Assembly: GCA_022592435.1 (NCBI GenBank)
Contig: JABYQS010000687.1
Span: 1 to 15,406, forward strand
DNA length: 15,406 bases
Origin: Cerioporus squamosus
Lineage: Eukaryota; Basidiomycota; Agaricomycetes; Polyporales; Polyporaceae
Direction: 5' to 3'
A program made the position numbers and the translations under genes. This document shows, piece by piece, positions 6,681 to 15,406 of the stretch; position 1 is the first letter of the stretch, and every line of letters starts with the position of its first letter. Under the pieces are notes generated by a model. The model was not told where the DNA came from and ran no database searches. It saw only the letters and a list, made by a program, of their open reading frames with translations.

Positions 6681-9662
6681 CTATCGACCGGGGAGGAACC
6701 TGCTAGAGGACGACTCACGAGGAAAGGAGGGATACCGGCCGTAGCCCGTCTGATCGCTAGCGTACGGCAGCTGCGAGCCCGGTGCCTCGTAGTGGCCCTG
6801 TCCCGCGCCGTGCTCCTGGACCGAGTGCCGGTCCTCGAACGGATCATCGCCCGTCATCGAGTGCTTGTCCGAGAACGGGTCGTGCTCCTCGGCGCCATGC
6901 TCGGGTGCCGAGGGAGGCGCGGTCTGGTCGCGTTTGCGGGAGGAGAACATGAGCTTGAAGCGCGACGGCTTCGAGGGCTCTGCGGCGGCTGTCACTGGGG
7001 GAGGAGGCAGAGCCTGCTCCTCGTCCGCGCCGCGCGCGCCGTACTTCTCGTTCGAGTAGTACTCGGGCGCGGGGTATGGGTAGGCGTTGACGTCCTCCTG
7101 GGGGTTCTTCCGCGCACGCTTAAAGAAGCCCTGGGCCGACTCCCAGATACCAGCGCGCGCGGGCCCAGACGCCTTCTTCTCGTCGTCTAGAGGGACGATG
7201 ACAAGATCGTCCAGCATACGAGCGTCGTCGCCCTTGGCCGGTGAAGGGGAGTAGAAGGCGCGGGAGGGCGCCTTGTTACGGTATGGGCCGTACGTCTCCC
7301 AGAGGAGGAAGGCGAACGCCATCAGGACGACGAGGCCCCAGAGCCCGATGAAGATCGAGAACATGATGCGCTCCTTCTCGAGGGACTTGACGTAGACGGA
7401 AACGACGCGCCCGACGAGGCCGTCGTTGTTGTCGTTCCCGGTGCCAATCGCCGCCTGGGCGATGGGCTGCGTGGCCTCGTCCACGGACTGCGGCGAGAGG
7501 ACAAGGACGGTGTCGTTGACCCGAGGGATATCGACGTGGAGGTTGTCGTGGAGGAACGTGAGCGCGTTCTCGATGGCGTCGACCTTGGACCCGATGAAGC
7601 ACCGCACGAACTCCTGCACGGGGTCGTTCAGGATCGTGTTCCCGAACACGGTGTTGACGAGGTTCTGGACGTCCGTGTAGAACGTGTTGACGGTCTCGTT
7701 CAGCGTCGTCGTCGTGCTGTTCACCCACCCGAAGAGCCCGTCGTTGATCGTGGACTGCACGGCGTCCACGCGCGCGTTCACCTGTCCCGCATACGTCGCG
7801 GAGTCGTTGTACATGCTCGCGTTGACCGAGGTCGCGATCAGGTTCGAGAAGTCCGAGACGGAGGCGGACGCCTGCTGCTCGTACTTGTGCTGGATGGGCC
7901 CGATGGCCAACAGCTGGAGCTCGACGGAGAGGAGGCCGAAGACCCCGATGAGGAAGCACGCCAGCGCGGGTGGGTGGAAGACGTAGTGCGCGAACCAGAT
8001 GATCTTGTCCCTGCGCGCGGGGTTCATCCAGCTCTGGAGCAGCAGGATGAGCTTCGTCACCCAGGGATGCGCCATGGTCCCTTCGATGCTCATGAGGTCG
8101 TGGTTCGACGCCCGCGCGTAGAGCTCGTTCCCGACCTCCAGCGTCGTCACGCCGGGGTCGCGTCGGAGGTCGTCGTTGATGCGCCGGAAGTGGTCCTTCA
8201 TCGCCCGCCACTTGTACCACTCCAGCCAGCAGTTCGCGGCGATGAGCAGGAAGATGAGGACGATCAGGATTGCAGTGCCGATCTTGACCATCTTGACCAG
8301 GTCGTGCCCGAGATCGTCCACGACAGAGGTATCCATCTGATCACAGAAAGTTACCGTGTTCTGGCTGGGAAGCGGCAGTGCGCTGACGTCGAAATGGAGA
8401 CCCGCGAAAGTGTCGTTGATGTCCTTCTTCAGGAGCTCGAAGGGAGAATCGACGCTAGGAGCAAGTCAGCGCATGATTTGGCATCACGGTAGAGTGCACC
8501 TACATATCCTCGATCTTATTCTTCAAGTCTGCCACAGTAGGCAGAGAGTTATTGAGGTTCTGCAGCGCGCTCGTGAAGTCCGACGGCAGGGTCACGTTGT
8601 CGAGCGCGGACAGACTCGGAGTGCTAATTTGCGGGGGCGTGAAGTCAAAGAACGGAATCTTGTTGGCAGCATCCACGACCGTCTTGATCGCGCTGTTGAT
8701 CCCATTCACGTCGTTCTGGATGCTCGTCTTGAGGCCGCTGAACGTGCTCTGCAGGAACTTGTTGATCTGAGGGAAGCAGACCAGTTAGCCTGGATTGAAC
8801 GACTGTATAGACACGGAAGAACATATGCAAAGCAGACAGTCGGAGCCAGGAGAGCATCTCTCTAGTGGGCCTCCTTGGGCGTCTACTGTCACGGTCACAA
8901 TACAGACTTGCAACGCGTCGGGCCTCCCGCCCGCTTGGAGTCAACACCGGAGCTACGGTACGGCAGAAGCCCGCAAACGAGCGGATTAGCCATATGAAGT
9001 GACCGGCTAGAGAAGTGTGCGCAAGCTGCCGTGACATGTCTATAACCTGTCCGCAAGGGCCGAAGCTCAGAAATCCTTGTCCGCAGACGATGCGCTACAT
9101 ACATCCCAGTAGAACAAGATGCAGCTGCTCGAAATGTCGTACTCACCTCATCCACTGCACCAAGCAGAATTGACAGAGCACCGCGAACGACGAGCTCGAT
9201 GAAGCACAGGAGGGTGGACCGGTAGATGTCGATCACAAAGTTGATGATAGCCTCCATAACAGTCAGAGCAAGCGTCATGGTCGCACGAGCGGCGTTCAGA
9301 GTGCCGTTGACAGCATCCGTGATCTGCGCGTTCGTCGCGACTGCGAGGTAGCGGGGCATGCTGGCAGCGGAGGTGGCGGCGTGCTCTGCGGCCTTGCAAC
9401 TGGCGAGCAAGTCGGCCTTGACGTTCGCGACAGCATCGTTGGCGGAGTCCGAGGAGATCTGGAGGCGGAAGACGATGAAGATGAGGGAGATGATGGGGTA
9501 TGCGAGCCAGGTGAGCGAGAACAGATGCGGGAGCTGGAGGTACGGCCTGATGTCGTGGCTGTAGTCGATCTCCGTCTGGCCCTTCCGGCCCTCGTCGCGA
9601 GGTGGGTCGCTGTATGTCCAGTGGGAGTGAACGGGGTCGTAGTTCCAGGAGGCCTGGCTCAT
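6681..9662 (-). CDS. PRM1: Plasma membrane fusion protein PRM1
   Basis: Multipass plasma-membrane protein of the Prm1 family, which helps the two membranes merge during cell fusion in fungal mating. Predicted 850 aa from three exons, 9662-9147, 8766-8504 and 8454-6681; phases close exactly. Introns are 9146-8767 (380 nt, GTGAGT...CCTCAG) and 8503-8455 (49 nt). Hydrophobic segments lie at about residues 49-69, 133-170, 315-338, 422-446 and 623-648, the Prm1 arrangement of spaced membrane spans with large loops. The loop between spans four and five carries several N-glycosylation sequons (NAS, NDS, NST, NET, NDT). The region around 173-258 is helical ([20 protein letters not shown]). The last 200 residues form a charged, Ser/Pro-rich cytoplasmic tail, longer than in yeast Prm1 (661 aa). 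No frame break is seen in 2.5 kb of coding sequence. Confidence 0.9.
8767..9146 (-). other. Unusually long intron 1 of PRM1
   Basis: This 380-nt intron joins LLGAVDE to INKFLQ in phase 0. Most other introns here are 49-105 nt. Donor GTGAGT and acceptor CCCTCAG are both strong. I find no open frame inside with GC3 bias and no obvious structured RNA. Confidence 0.8.
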
Positions 9663-9812
9663 CGTGTTGTCGACCGGCGACGAGAAGGGAGTCTAGGGGG
9701 TCGAAAAGAAAGTAAGTCCCGAGGGATGCGCGGGGCTTGCGAATAGCCTCTGCATGCTTTTGAGAGGACGTCGGCCATTGTTTTCGGTTACGTGCACGTC
9801 GACGTTCATTGT
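9663..9812. promoter_or_regulatory. Short divergent promoter of PRM1 and the plus-strand gene
   Basis: PRM1 starts at 9662 on the minus strand, and plus-strand coding signal is visible from about 9813. A candidate 5'-UTR intron of PRM1 runs on the minus strand from GTGAGTGC near 9829 to CCCCCTAG near 9695, which would place the PRM1 transcription start inside the neighbour. Both are inferred, and no TATA box is clear. Confidence 0.3.
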
Positions 9813-10335
9813 TCTCCGGAAAGCACTCACACAATTGAGCTGCCCAATACGGAAGGCAATGCTACCGCGTAGACGCCCGCGCGCACACCGCCCTCCGCGA
9901 CTCCGACGCCGCCACCGCCTCACTTCCTTGAGCTACCTCACTCGCGAACTGCTTCTTCGTAATGACCAGTCTACTTGCGCGCTAGGTGACCTTCATGGGA
10001 GCAGGATGATTGCGTGCTCCAATTCGTGGGCAAGTCTAAGCTCCAGCCTGAGGTCGACCAGCTCCGGTGCAGCATGGAGCATCTGTACCACTCCGGACTG
10101 GCCGACGGCAAGTTTGCTCTCAATCTATTGAGAGTACTGCTCCATTCGGATGAGTGCAGAGGTACGACTTACGTTGCAGCGGTTTGGCCAGCGTGCATGT
10201 GCCATAGGTTCAGTCGAGTCACGGCCCTTCCGCCGCCGCGTGGCACACAGACTCACGCGTACTGGGACGAACATCAGCCATACTGGACCACTTCGTGACT
10301 TGACCGGGTTTACTTACGCCTCATTGATGGCCTGA
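9813..10335 (+). CDS. Unrecognised helical protein, reading frame broken three times
   Basis: Coding signal from codon bias and one clean splice; function unknown. The last exon 10214-10335 (reading VESRPFRRRVAHRLTR, ending in TGA) joins across a 52-nt intron 10162-10213 (GTACGA...GTTCAG, phase 1) to a strongly GC3-biased segment, VLQFVGKSKLQPEVDQLRC through LLHSDEC. Going upstream, the frame steps by one base at about 10003-10005, 9921-9927 and 9867-9869. Each step acts like a missing base and links segments that read naturally: SYLTRELLLRNDQ, ARAHTALRDSDAATASL and IELPNTEGNATA. The 5' end is unresolved; in this frame there is a TAG near 9745 and no clear ATG, so a first exon or another lost base may lie in 9740-9812. 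The N-terminal half looks helical and charged, the C-terminus basic. It could also be a decaying gene fragment. Confidence 0.45.
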
Positions 10336-10769
10336 CAGACAGGGAATAGGCAATGGGCAGGTTCAATCTCTCCAGGGCAGCGACGTCCTCGAGTGCAACA
10401 CGACGAGTTCAACTTGTTGGTCAGTTCTCTAGTTCTGTCTCTCGGGCACCGCTAACACCGGCTCGCACAACCGTATAGCACAAAGCCCCCCGACGCCAGT
10501 GGAGGAGCCAGACTCGCATGGTGGTGGGAGCCGAAGAGAAGATTGTCCCGGCCGCCTGTCGATCGGGCACGGCGGGCAGCCTCAGCAGGGCTGACAGGAC
10601 CCGCGTAGGTTCATATACAGCGCGAGCTCCGGCTGTCCGCCCGCCACCTCTTCGACCTTGACGTCCACCACAGCAACATCCTATCCAACGCCCAACAATC
10701 TACCCCACGCCCGCAAGGCTTAACGACCCTTACGACCCTTTCTACGCTCGTTTTGTACCCTCTCTCGAT
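10336..10769 (+). promoter_or_regulatory. Promoter region of the secreted-protein gene
   Basis: This 434-bp stretch upstream of ATG 10770 has a TATA-like CATATACA at 10612-10619, about 155 bp before the start. A CT-rich leader follows, with two near-identical ACGACCCTT units just upstream of the ATG. It also holds the 3' end of the preceding plus-strand gene. No further gene is supported. Confidence 0.4.
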
Positions 10770-11954
10770 ATGCGAGCACACGCTCTCCTCGTTCTCTGCG
10801 CCGCCGCGCTCGCCATACCGGCTCACGCTGCCCCACTCGCAATATCGACCGTCGTTGACGTCGTGCCGATGTCCTCGGTGACCGTCATGGTCAATGGTCC
10901 GACGGAGGTCCGCGACCTACCCATGCCCACCGGCAAGAAGGAGAACGCTCACATCATGAAGTCGGCGAAACTCCCCTCGTTCCTACTACACCGTCGCGGG
11001 GTCGGTTTCCGCCAGGCGGATTATGGCGTGAAGCCGAACGTCACCTTCGCAGCTCTCCGTCCCGTGGAAGGCGTCGAGGCGAGCCCATCCACAGCCGCTA
11101 CTCCTGCTGCACACTCCAGGCGCTGGGAAGACTACGCCAAGTACGGGTCGAATGATCTTGCCGCGGACAAGAGCCCTAACGACCTCGCGAAAGTCGACGC
11201 CAATCCCTCCGTAACTCCAGTCGCGCCGGCACCTGCCGCCTCTGCCCTCACTGGTGACGTCTCTAAGGACGGTAGTGACAACAATCCGTCATCGTCCGGC
11301 TCTGGCTCAACTCCTGTCCGCCTTGACCCTGCTCAAGCCACCACGGGTAGTGTCCCTGTCCATCCTGATCTCTCGCTCTTCTCCGCCCTCCTCAGTAAGC
11401 TAGTCAAGTCCTTCGGCGCGAGTCGCTACCAAACATCGTACGCGACACACGACGCACTCGCGGATGCGATGGGAACTGGTCCGAACTCAACGTCAACAGT
11501 ACCGACAGCCGCGGACATTGAGAAGCAGCAAGCGAACGTCGAGAAGACGGACCGGAAGCTCGACCACGGCCTCCGTCGCCGTGTCCTCGCGCCCGCCTCG
11601 TACCTTTCCACTTCCGCGCCCGTCCGTCGCATGAAGCAGCTCGCGCGCGACATGGTGCAGTTCGTCGCACGTCATGCGATGGAGCTCAACACGGATGCGT
11701 TGCTACCGCCTCCCCCGGACCCGAGCAAGAACATGTCGGACCCCTACGTCATGCAAGAAGAGCAGAGGGAGGAGCGCAAGGCGTTCTTCAACATTGACAG
11801 CAACAAGGCGGCGCCGCCGCCGCCCAAGACCCCCAAGACCCCCAAGACGCCACTCAACACTACGCAGGTGGACACAGCGACCAGCAACACGACCGTTCCG
11901 CTCGACAACAAGGAGATAGCCACGACGACCGGGAAAGCGAAGAAGGCGACTTGA
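10770..11954 (+). CDS. Secreted orphan protein with dibasic sites and PKT repeats
   Basis: Single-exon gene of 394 aa; family not recognised. The N-terminus is a clear signal peptide: MRAHA, then a Leu/Ala core to about residue 20, with likely cleavage after AHA (AHA|AP). No further membrane span is visible, so the protein probably enters the secretory pathway. The mature part is low in complexity: a Ser/Thr/Pro/Ala-rich middle, basic pairs at LHRRG, SRRWE, LRRRV and VRRMK, a helical stretch FSALLSKLVKSFG, another around MKQLARDMVQFVARHAM, and a C-terminal PPPPKTPKTPKTP run. Sequons include NVT, NST, NMS and NTT. The dibasic sites could be Kex2 cleavage points, which would make this a precursor, but the products show no repeated sequence. 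Only one Cys is present, and it is in the signal peptide, so it is not a classic Cys-rich effector. The first ATG is used; GC3 bias begins there. Confidence 0.8.
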   Translation: MRAHALLVLCAAALAIPAHAAPLAISTVVDVVPMSSVTVMVNGPTEVRDLPMPTGKKENAHIMKSAKLPSFLLHRRGVGFRQADYGVKPNVTFAALRPVEGVEASPSTAATPAAHSRRWEDYAKYGSNDLAADKSPNDLAKVDANPSVTPVAPAPAASALTGDVSKDGSDNNPSSSGSGSTPVRLDPAQATTGSVPVHPDLSLFSALLSKLVKSFGASRYQTSYATHDALADAMGTGPNSTSTVPTAADIEKQQANVEKTDRKLDHGLRRRVLAPASYLSTSAPVRRMKQLARDMVQFVARHAMELNTDALLPPPPDPSKNMSDPYVMQEEQREERKAFFNIDSNKAAPPPPKTPKTPKTPLNTTQVDTATSNTTVPLDNKEIATTTGKAKKAT

Positions 11955-12122
11955 GGAAATGTCCGTGTTCGTGGTGTGGCGGGCGCGAGGAATGATGATC
12001 TCAAGTGGAGGAGTTGCAATTAGCATCGGGATCCGTTACAAGTACAGCATATATGGCATGACACGGCGACAATACATACTAGCACACGATCACACGGTAG
12101 AGAAGGACAGAGAGTGCGAGCA

Positions 12123-13447
12123 TCACATGAGCTTCGCCTCCTTCTTGGCGAACTGGACCTGGGACAGCCGGTGACTCCGGAGCGTCATCTGCGTGCTCTG
12201 CGCGCCCTTCTTGTTCGAAGTCGTGGTGGACGCAGCTGGGGCGATAGCCGTCTGCGAGAGCGATATTCGTGCCTCGTCTGACGCAAAGCCGGGTATACGG
12301 ATGTTATGGTTTCGTTCTGGATGTTGATGATGAGCAGATCCTCTCGGGGGAAGCGTGCAACAGGGCGCACCAAGGTGAAGCTGGAGGTCCTTCACCTCCA
12401 ACGCATCCGCTCCTCTGTGCTTCGCTAGCCGGCAGCCAAAGTTGGTCACCGAATCGATGAACTCGTCTGCGATGTCCAGCAGCAGCTATATGCACGACAC
12501 TATCAGTGCGCTGCCCCGTTCTCCGTATGACATAGAACACAAGCGGAGACGTACATCTTCGACCTCCGGTTCGATCTTAACGTTCGGGTCAATACTCGAC
12601 ACCAAGTCCTGTATTGACCGCCGCATGCTCTGGTCGCCGGGGGTGTTCTTCCGCCGTGTGCGGTTGTCATCGAGCGTAAGCACCGTCGAGTCTTCCGGCC
12701 TCGCAACTTGTGGTGGCGCGCCTGACCACAGAGACGACCACGTATCCGTTTATTCCCTACATATACACAGCGCATAATACGAAGACGCACCTGTGACGCG
12801 ACCGCTGGGGATGCCGCCTGTCAGCGATGGTCGGCCTTGCTGGGCTGGTTGCCATTGGACGGGTCCTTGCGACGTCACCGAGGGGGTTTGGCTGATCGGG
12901 TATGGGTCGCTGACGGGTGAGGCGCTGAGGAAGGGAGACGGGTTGGCGGTCTTGAAGGCGGAGTTGGTGGGTGTGGCGGCGTTAGAGGCAGCAGCAGAGG
13001 TGGATGCGGTGGCCTGTTGCCGGGCAAGCTCATGCTCAGGTGCCAGGAAGTACGTACAGTAAACGCAAGACTGACCTGCGCCGGGGCTGCCGCGCTTGAT
13101 GCGCCTACTTTGTGTTTGTCCGCGTATTGTTTCAGCTGCCATGGTTAAACACTAAGTCAGCTTCCGCTGCGTGTTCTGGAGACACATGTGCCCTCGAGAT
13201 GCTGCAGGCCACTCTGCCAACCACTCAGAAAGATGCACACCTGGTTGATTTGTTGTTGCGAGAGCTTTCCTTGCTTCGCAAGCTCTCCGAGCTGGCTCAT
13301 GTTCTGGATGAGCAGCTGAGCGATATGTTCGCCCGAGAGCGGGTCTCCTGTCTGCGACTTGAACGCATTGCCCAACGCCGTGATGATGTTCGCGGTCTGC
13401 TGCGATGTGCTCGCCTGTCCAGGGTTGGGTGGCGGGTTCGTGGCCAT
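12123..13447 (-). CDS. TAF12: Transcription initiation factor TFIID subunit 12 (TAF12)
   Basis: Histone-fold subunit shared by TFIID and SAGA; pairs with TAF4 in TFIID and Ada1 in SAGA and acts in the nucleus. Six minus-strand exons, 13447-13241, 13135-13076, 13013-12791, 12721-12555, 12485-12371 and 12316-12123, give 321 aa with all phases closing. Introns are 54-105 nt. Residues 1-195 are a Gln/Ser/Pro/Ala-rich linker, which starts with helical stretches ([28 protein letters not shown]). The histone fold spans about 196-268: [24 protein letters not shown], then [13 protein letters not shown], the [19 protein letters not shown] helix, and the TAF12 signature [11 protein letters not shown]. 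The C-terminus ends in a conserved-looking basic tail ([17 protein letters not shown]). For exon 3, acceptor CAACAG at 13014 is chosen over CTGAG 21 nt upstream; both keep frame, so seven residues are uncertain. Confidence 0.94.
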
Positions 13448-13680
13448 TGAATCGAAAGACTTGTGAGATAGTCAAAGGAAAGGAAGGACTTTGGAACAAG
13501 CTAGTGGCGATTCTGAGTGTACAAAGCTACGTTGAGTCGCGCGAAGTGCGCGCGCGCGATCACCTGAGCACGTGTCCTTCCACATATGGAAGGCCTTGTT
13601 CAGTACTCCCCTCCCGGCCGTCCTCAAGTTCTCTCCCTCATCTCCGTCCTCCTCCTACCTCTCTCTCTACCACACAATCA
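13448..13680. promoter_or_regulatory. Divergent promoter of TAF12 and the second F-box gene
   Basis: This 233-bp spacer separates the two start codons. It holds an alternating GC tract GCGCGCGCGCG at 13548-13558 and, 11 bp on, a CACGTG palindrome (E-box or bHLH core) at 13569-13574. A CT-rich leader precedes the plus-strand ATG at 13681. No TATA box is clear. Confidence 0.5.
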
Positions 13681-15394
13681 ATGTCGTCGCGACGCGCAGA
13701 AATATCCCTCCTTCCAGACGACGTGCTCCTCCTCATCATCAGCTATGTCGACGTCCGGGACATCCTCTCTCTGCGCAAGGTACGCGCTCGCCACATTCAG
13801 CCACCACCGCGCCGAACTAACTACAGATCGTTTTGTAGACCTCTAAACGCTTGTGCACGATGAGCAAGCTACGCTGGGTGTGGTACGACGCCATCAAGCG
13901 TCACGTCGTCGAAGAGGGGCTCCCCGTACCCGCTGCTGCGGTCGCCGACCTCAAGGCCCTCACCGCAGAGCACCTCGAAGCGCGTGCCGTGCACGCGGCC
14001 AGCTTCCATGAGAACTGGAATTCGGCCCACCCAGTCGCAAAGAAGACCCTGGAGTTCTGCGCGGTGAACTATCTGGACGACCAGCTGCCGGACGACAACC
14101 GGTCCGCGGTTACCCACGTCTCGTTCTTGCCTGGACGGAACGGCCAGTACCTCATTACCGCCGTGGGACGCGTCCTGACGTGCTGGGAGGTCCCCCTTGG
14201 AGAGTCGGAGGCGTACCGGGTTGCGGAGTGGGTGTCGGCGCAGAAGATTGAGCAGGTGATTGTGAATGACGATCCCAAGGCGGAGGTGGTGGTTGCATAT
14301 GTCAGTGCGCATCCAACAACGTGAGTACTTCGCTCTTTGTCCTTCGTGCAGGAGGATGGTCGTGGAGAGGATTGCTCAACCTGCTTTTGTCTCCTTCGCC
14401 ACAGTCAGGGGGTCGTGGAGTGTAGAGCACTGTCGTTCGACAAGTTCCACGGCAGGTTCTATTGTCGAATGGAGCTCCGCGCCCATCGCCAGGTCGTCAT
14501 GCCTCTCCATTTGTTGCACAGCGACTACCTCATTTTCGGGGATCCCATGCATGTCTGCTTCTTGACTGCGCCTACGATGGTGAAGCCGCTAGGCAAGTCG
14601 TCATTAGCGGAGCTGCCCGTGAGTGCACCACAAGGCTGCATTGAGTCAGGAGAGATATAACAGTCTTTGCAGGACAACCAGGTCCTTACCGTGAAACCCC
14701 TCAATCGCTACCTTCTCATCGTCCGACAACGAGCATTTGAGGTCATCGCCGCGCCTACGTGGATGGGCACCCGTGCATCATATGCCTCCTTGATGAAAGT
14801 TTGCGCGCACATCGAGCTGGACATACCTGCTTCCAGTGCTGTGGTCGTGGCTCGCAATTCCTCGTTCGCGCCAGACACGAACTACCCGATTGGCCCACAG
14901 AGCCCGTAACGGTACCCGCTCGATATTCCGACGACGGCTTCGAATGCTCCACCAGTATGACCTGTTGCCCACCCCCAAGAGCAGGCCAGCGCGAAAGTAC
15001 CGGAGGCGGCGGAGTGCCCACCGTGCATCTTCCCGTCGCAGTACACTCGCGTCATCAGTGTTGCTCTGTCGTGTGCTGCGACTTCCGCGTTGGTTCGAGT
15101 GGAAAGGGCTTCTGACGGAGACGAGGAACATTACTTGCGGCATGCTCGCACCCAGCGCGGCTGTCTGGTCGGCTCACTGTCCGGTCGAATCCGTACGAGA
15201 GGGAGGGGAAGGACCCGATGAGGCGGACGGCGCACCTCCAGTTATCCAAGGATACCCTCTACCAGCGCCGCTGCAACATCCACGAGATCCTATGGAAGAA
15301 GTATATGATATCGTCAACGGCGCTGGAGGATACGGTAGGTCGGATTGCGGTGGGCGATGTGACGGGAAGGGTGGAAGTGCTCGATCTCGCATGA
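13681..15394 (+). CDS. F-box protein (basidiomycete family with beta-propeller-like body), frame broken near 3' end
   Basis: Probable SCF adaptor, target unknown. Exons: 13681-13779, 13839-14320, 14405-14618, 14673-15394; introns of 59, 84 and 54 nt with CTAAC branch and YAG acceptors. The F-box is at residues 10-50 (LLPDDVLLLIISYVDVRDILSLRK, spliced to TSKRLCT), then WVWYDAIKRHV. The body has repeated beta-strand-like blocks (VTHVSFLPGRNGQYLITAVG, RALSFD, RYLLIVRQRAFEVIAAPTW), as in fungal F-box proteins with WD/propeller bodies. The last exon is open in one frame only to 14910. The expected downstream blocks continue in shifted frames: DWPTEPVTVPARYSDDGFEC, HQYDLLPTPKS, CIFPSQYTRVISVA, CCDFRVGSSGKGF, TETRNIT, SKDTLYQRRC and ALEDTVGRIAVGDVTGRVEV, ending at TGA 15392-15394. 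Seven one-base additions join these blocks and close the exon exactly, giving 507 aa. Family placement rests on my memory of similar polypore proteins. Confidence 0.75.
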
Positions 15395-15406
15395 TCATGG
15401 GCGTGG

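Noticed and set aside
7276..8492. Long open frames antisense to and out of frame with PRM1 (plus 7536-8492, 318 codons; minus 7276-8220, 314 codons)
   Set aside because: They overlap the PRM1 coding sequence. Arg/Pro/Glu-rich or Val/Asp-rich translations are what GC3-biased coding DNA gives in its shadow frames.
14759..15115. Plus-strand open frame of 118 codons as a separate small gene
   Set aside because: Parts of it are blocks of the F-box protein in a shifted frame, and its first half is out-of-frame shadow sequence.
1..15406. Mobile element, CRISPR, toxin or virus-derived system
   Set aside because: No terminal repeats, target-site duplications, transposase or integrase motifs, spaced direct repeats or viral domains were seen on either strand.

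Overview
This window is nuclear DNA from a filamentous basidiomycete, most likely an Agaricomycete of the polypore type. The reasons are GC-rich third codon positions, many short spliceosomal introns (about 49-105 nt, GTRNGT donors, CTRAY branch sites, YAG acceptors), short intergenic spacers, and gene families typical of that group. I see no bacterial, plasmid, viral, CRISPR, rRNA or tRNA feature and no transposon.

Layout from left to right: a protein kinase-like gene (+, about 223-1483); a short-chain dehydrogenase/reductase (-, 1819-2812); an F-box protein with a small Cys-pair domain (+, 3433-4998, eight exons); a small coiled-coil protein with a basic tail (-, 5366-6034); the plasma-membrane fusion protein PRM1 (-, 6681-9662); a weakly resolved helical gene (+, about 9813-10335); a secreted orphan protein with dibasic sites (+, 10770-11954); the TFIID/SAGA histone-fold subunit TAF12 (-, 12123-13447, six exons); and a second F-box protein of a different family (+, 13681-15394, four exons). 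These do not form one pathway. They look like an ordinary stretch of fungal housekeeping and accessory genes. PRM1 (cell fusion in mating) and TAF12 (transcription initiation) are the two firm functional assignments.

The most notable signal is not a gene system. At thirteen places the coding frame steps by exactly one base, always as if a single base were missing, and mostly within a GG, CC or TTT run. Seven fall within about 300 bp in the last F-box gene and three within 140 bp in the 9.8-10.3 kb gene. Single cases affect the kinase, the first F-box gene and the coiled-coil gene. Adding one base at each place makes exon lengths close exactly to whole codons. The other genes, including 2.5 kb of PRM1 coding sequence, show none. 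Clustered base-calling losses in the assembly explain this better than decay, but that needs reads to prove. The second notable signal is a run of five ACGCGT palindromes in an intron, four of them spaced exactly 10 bp apart.
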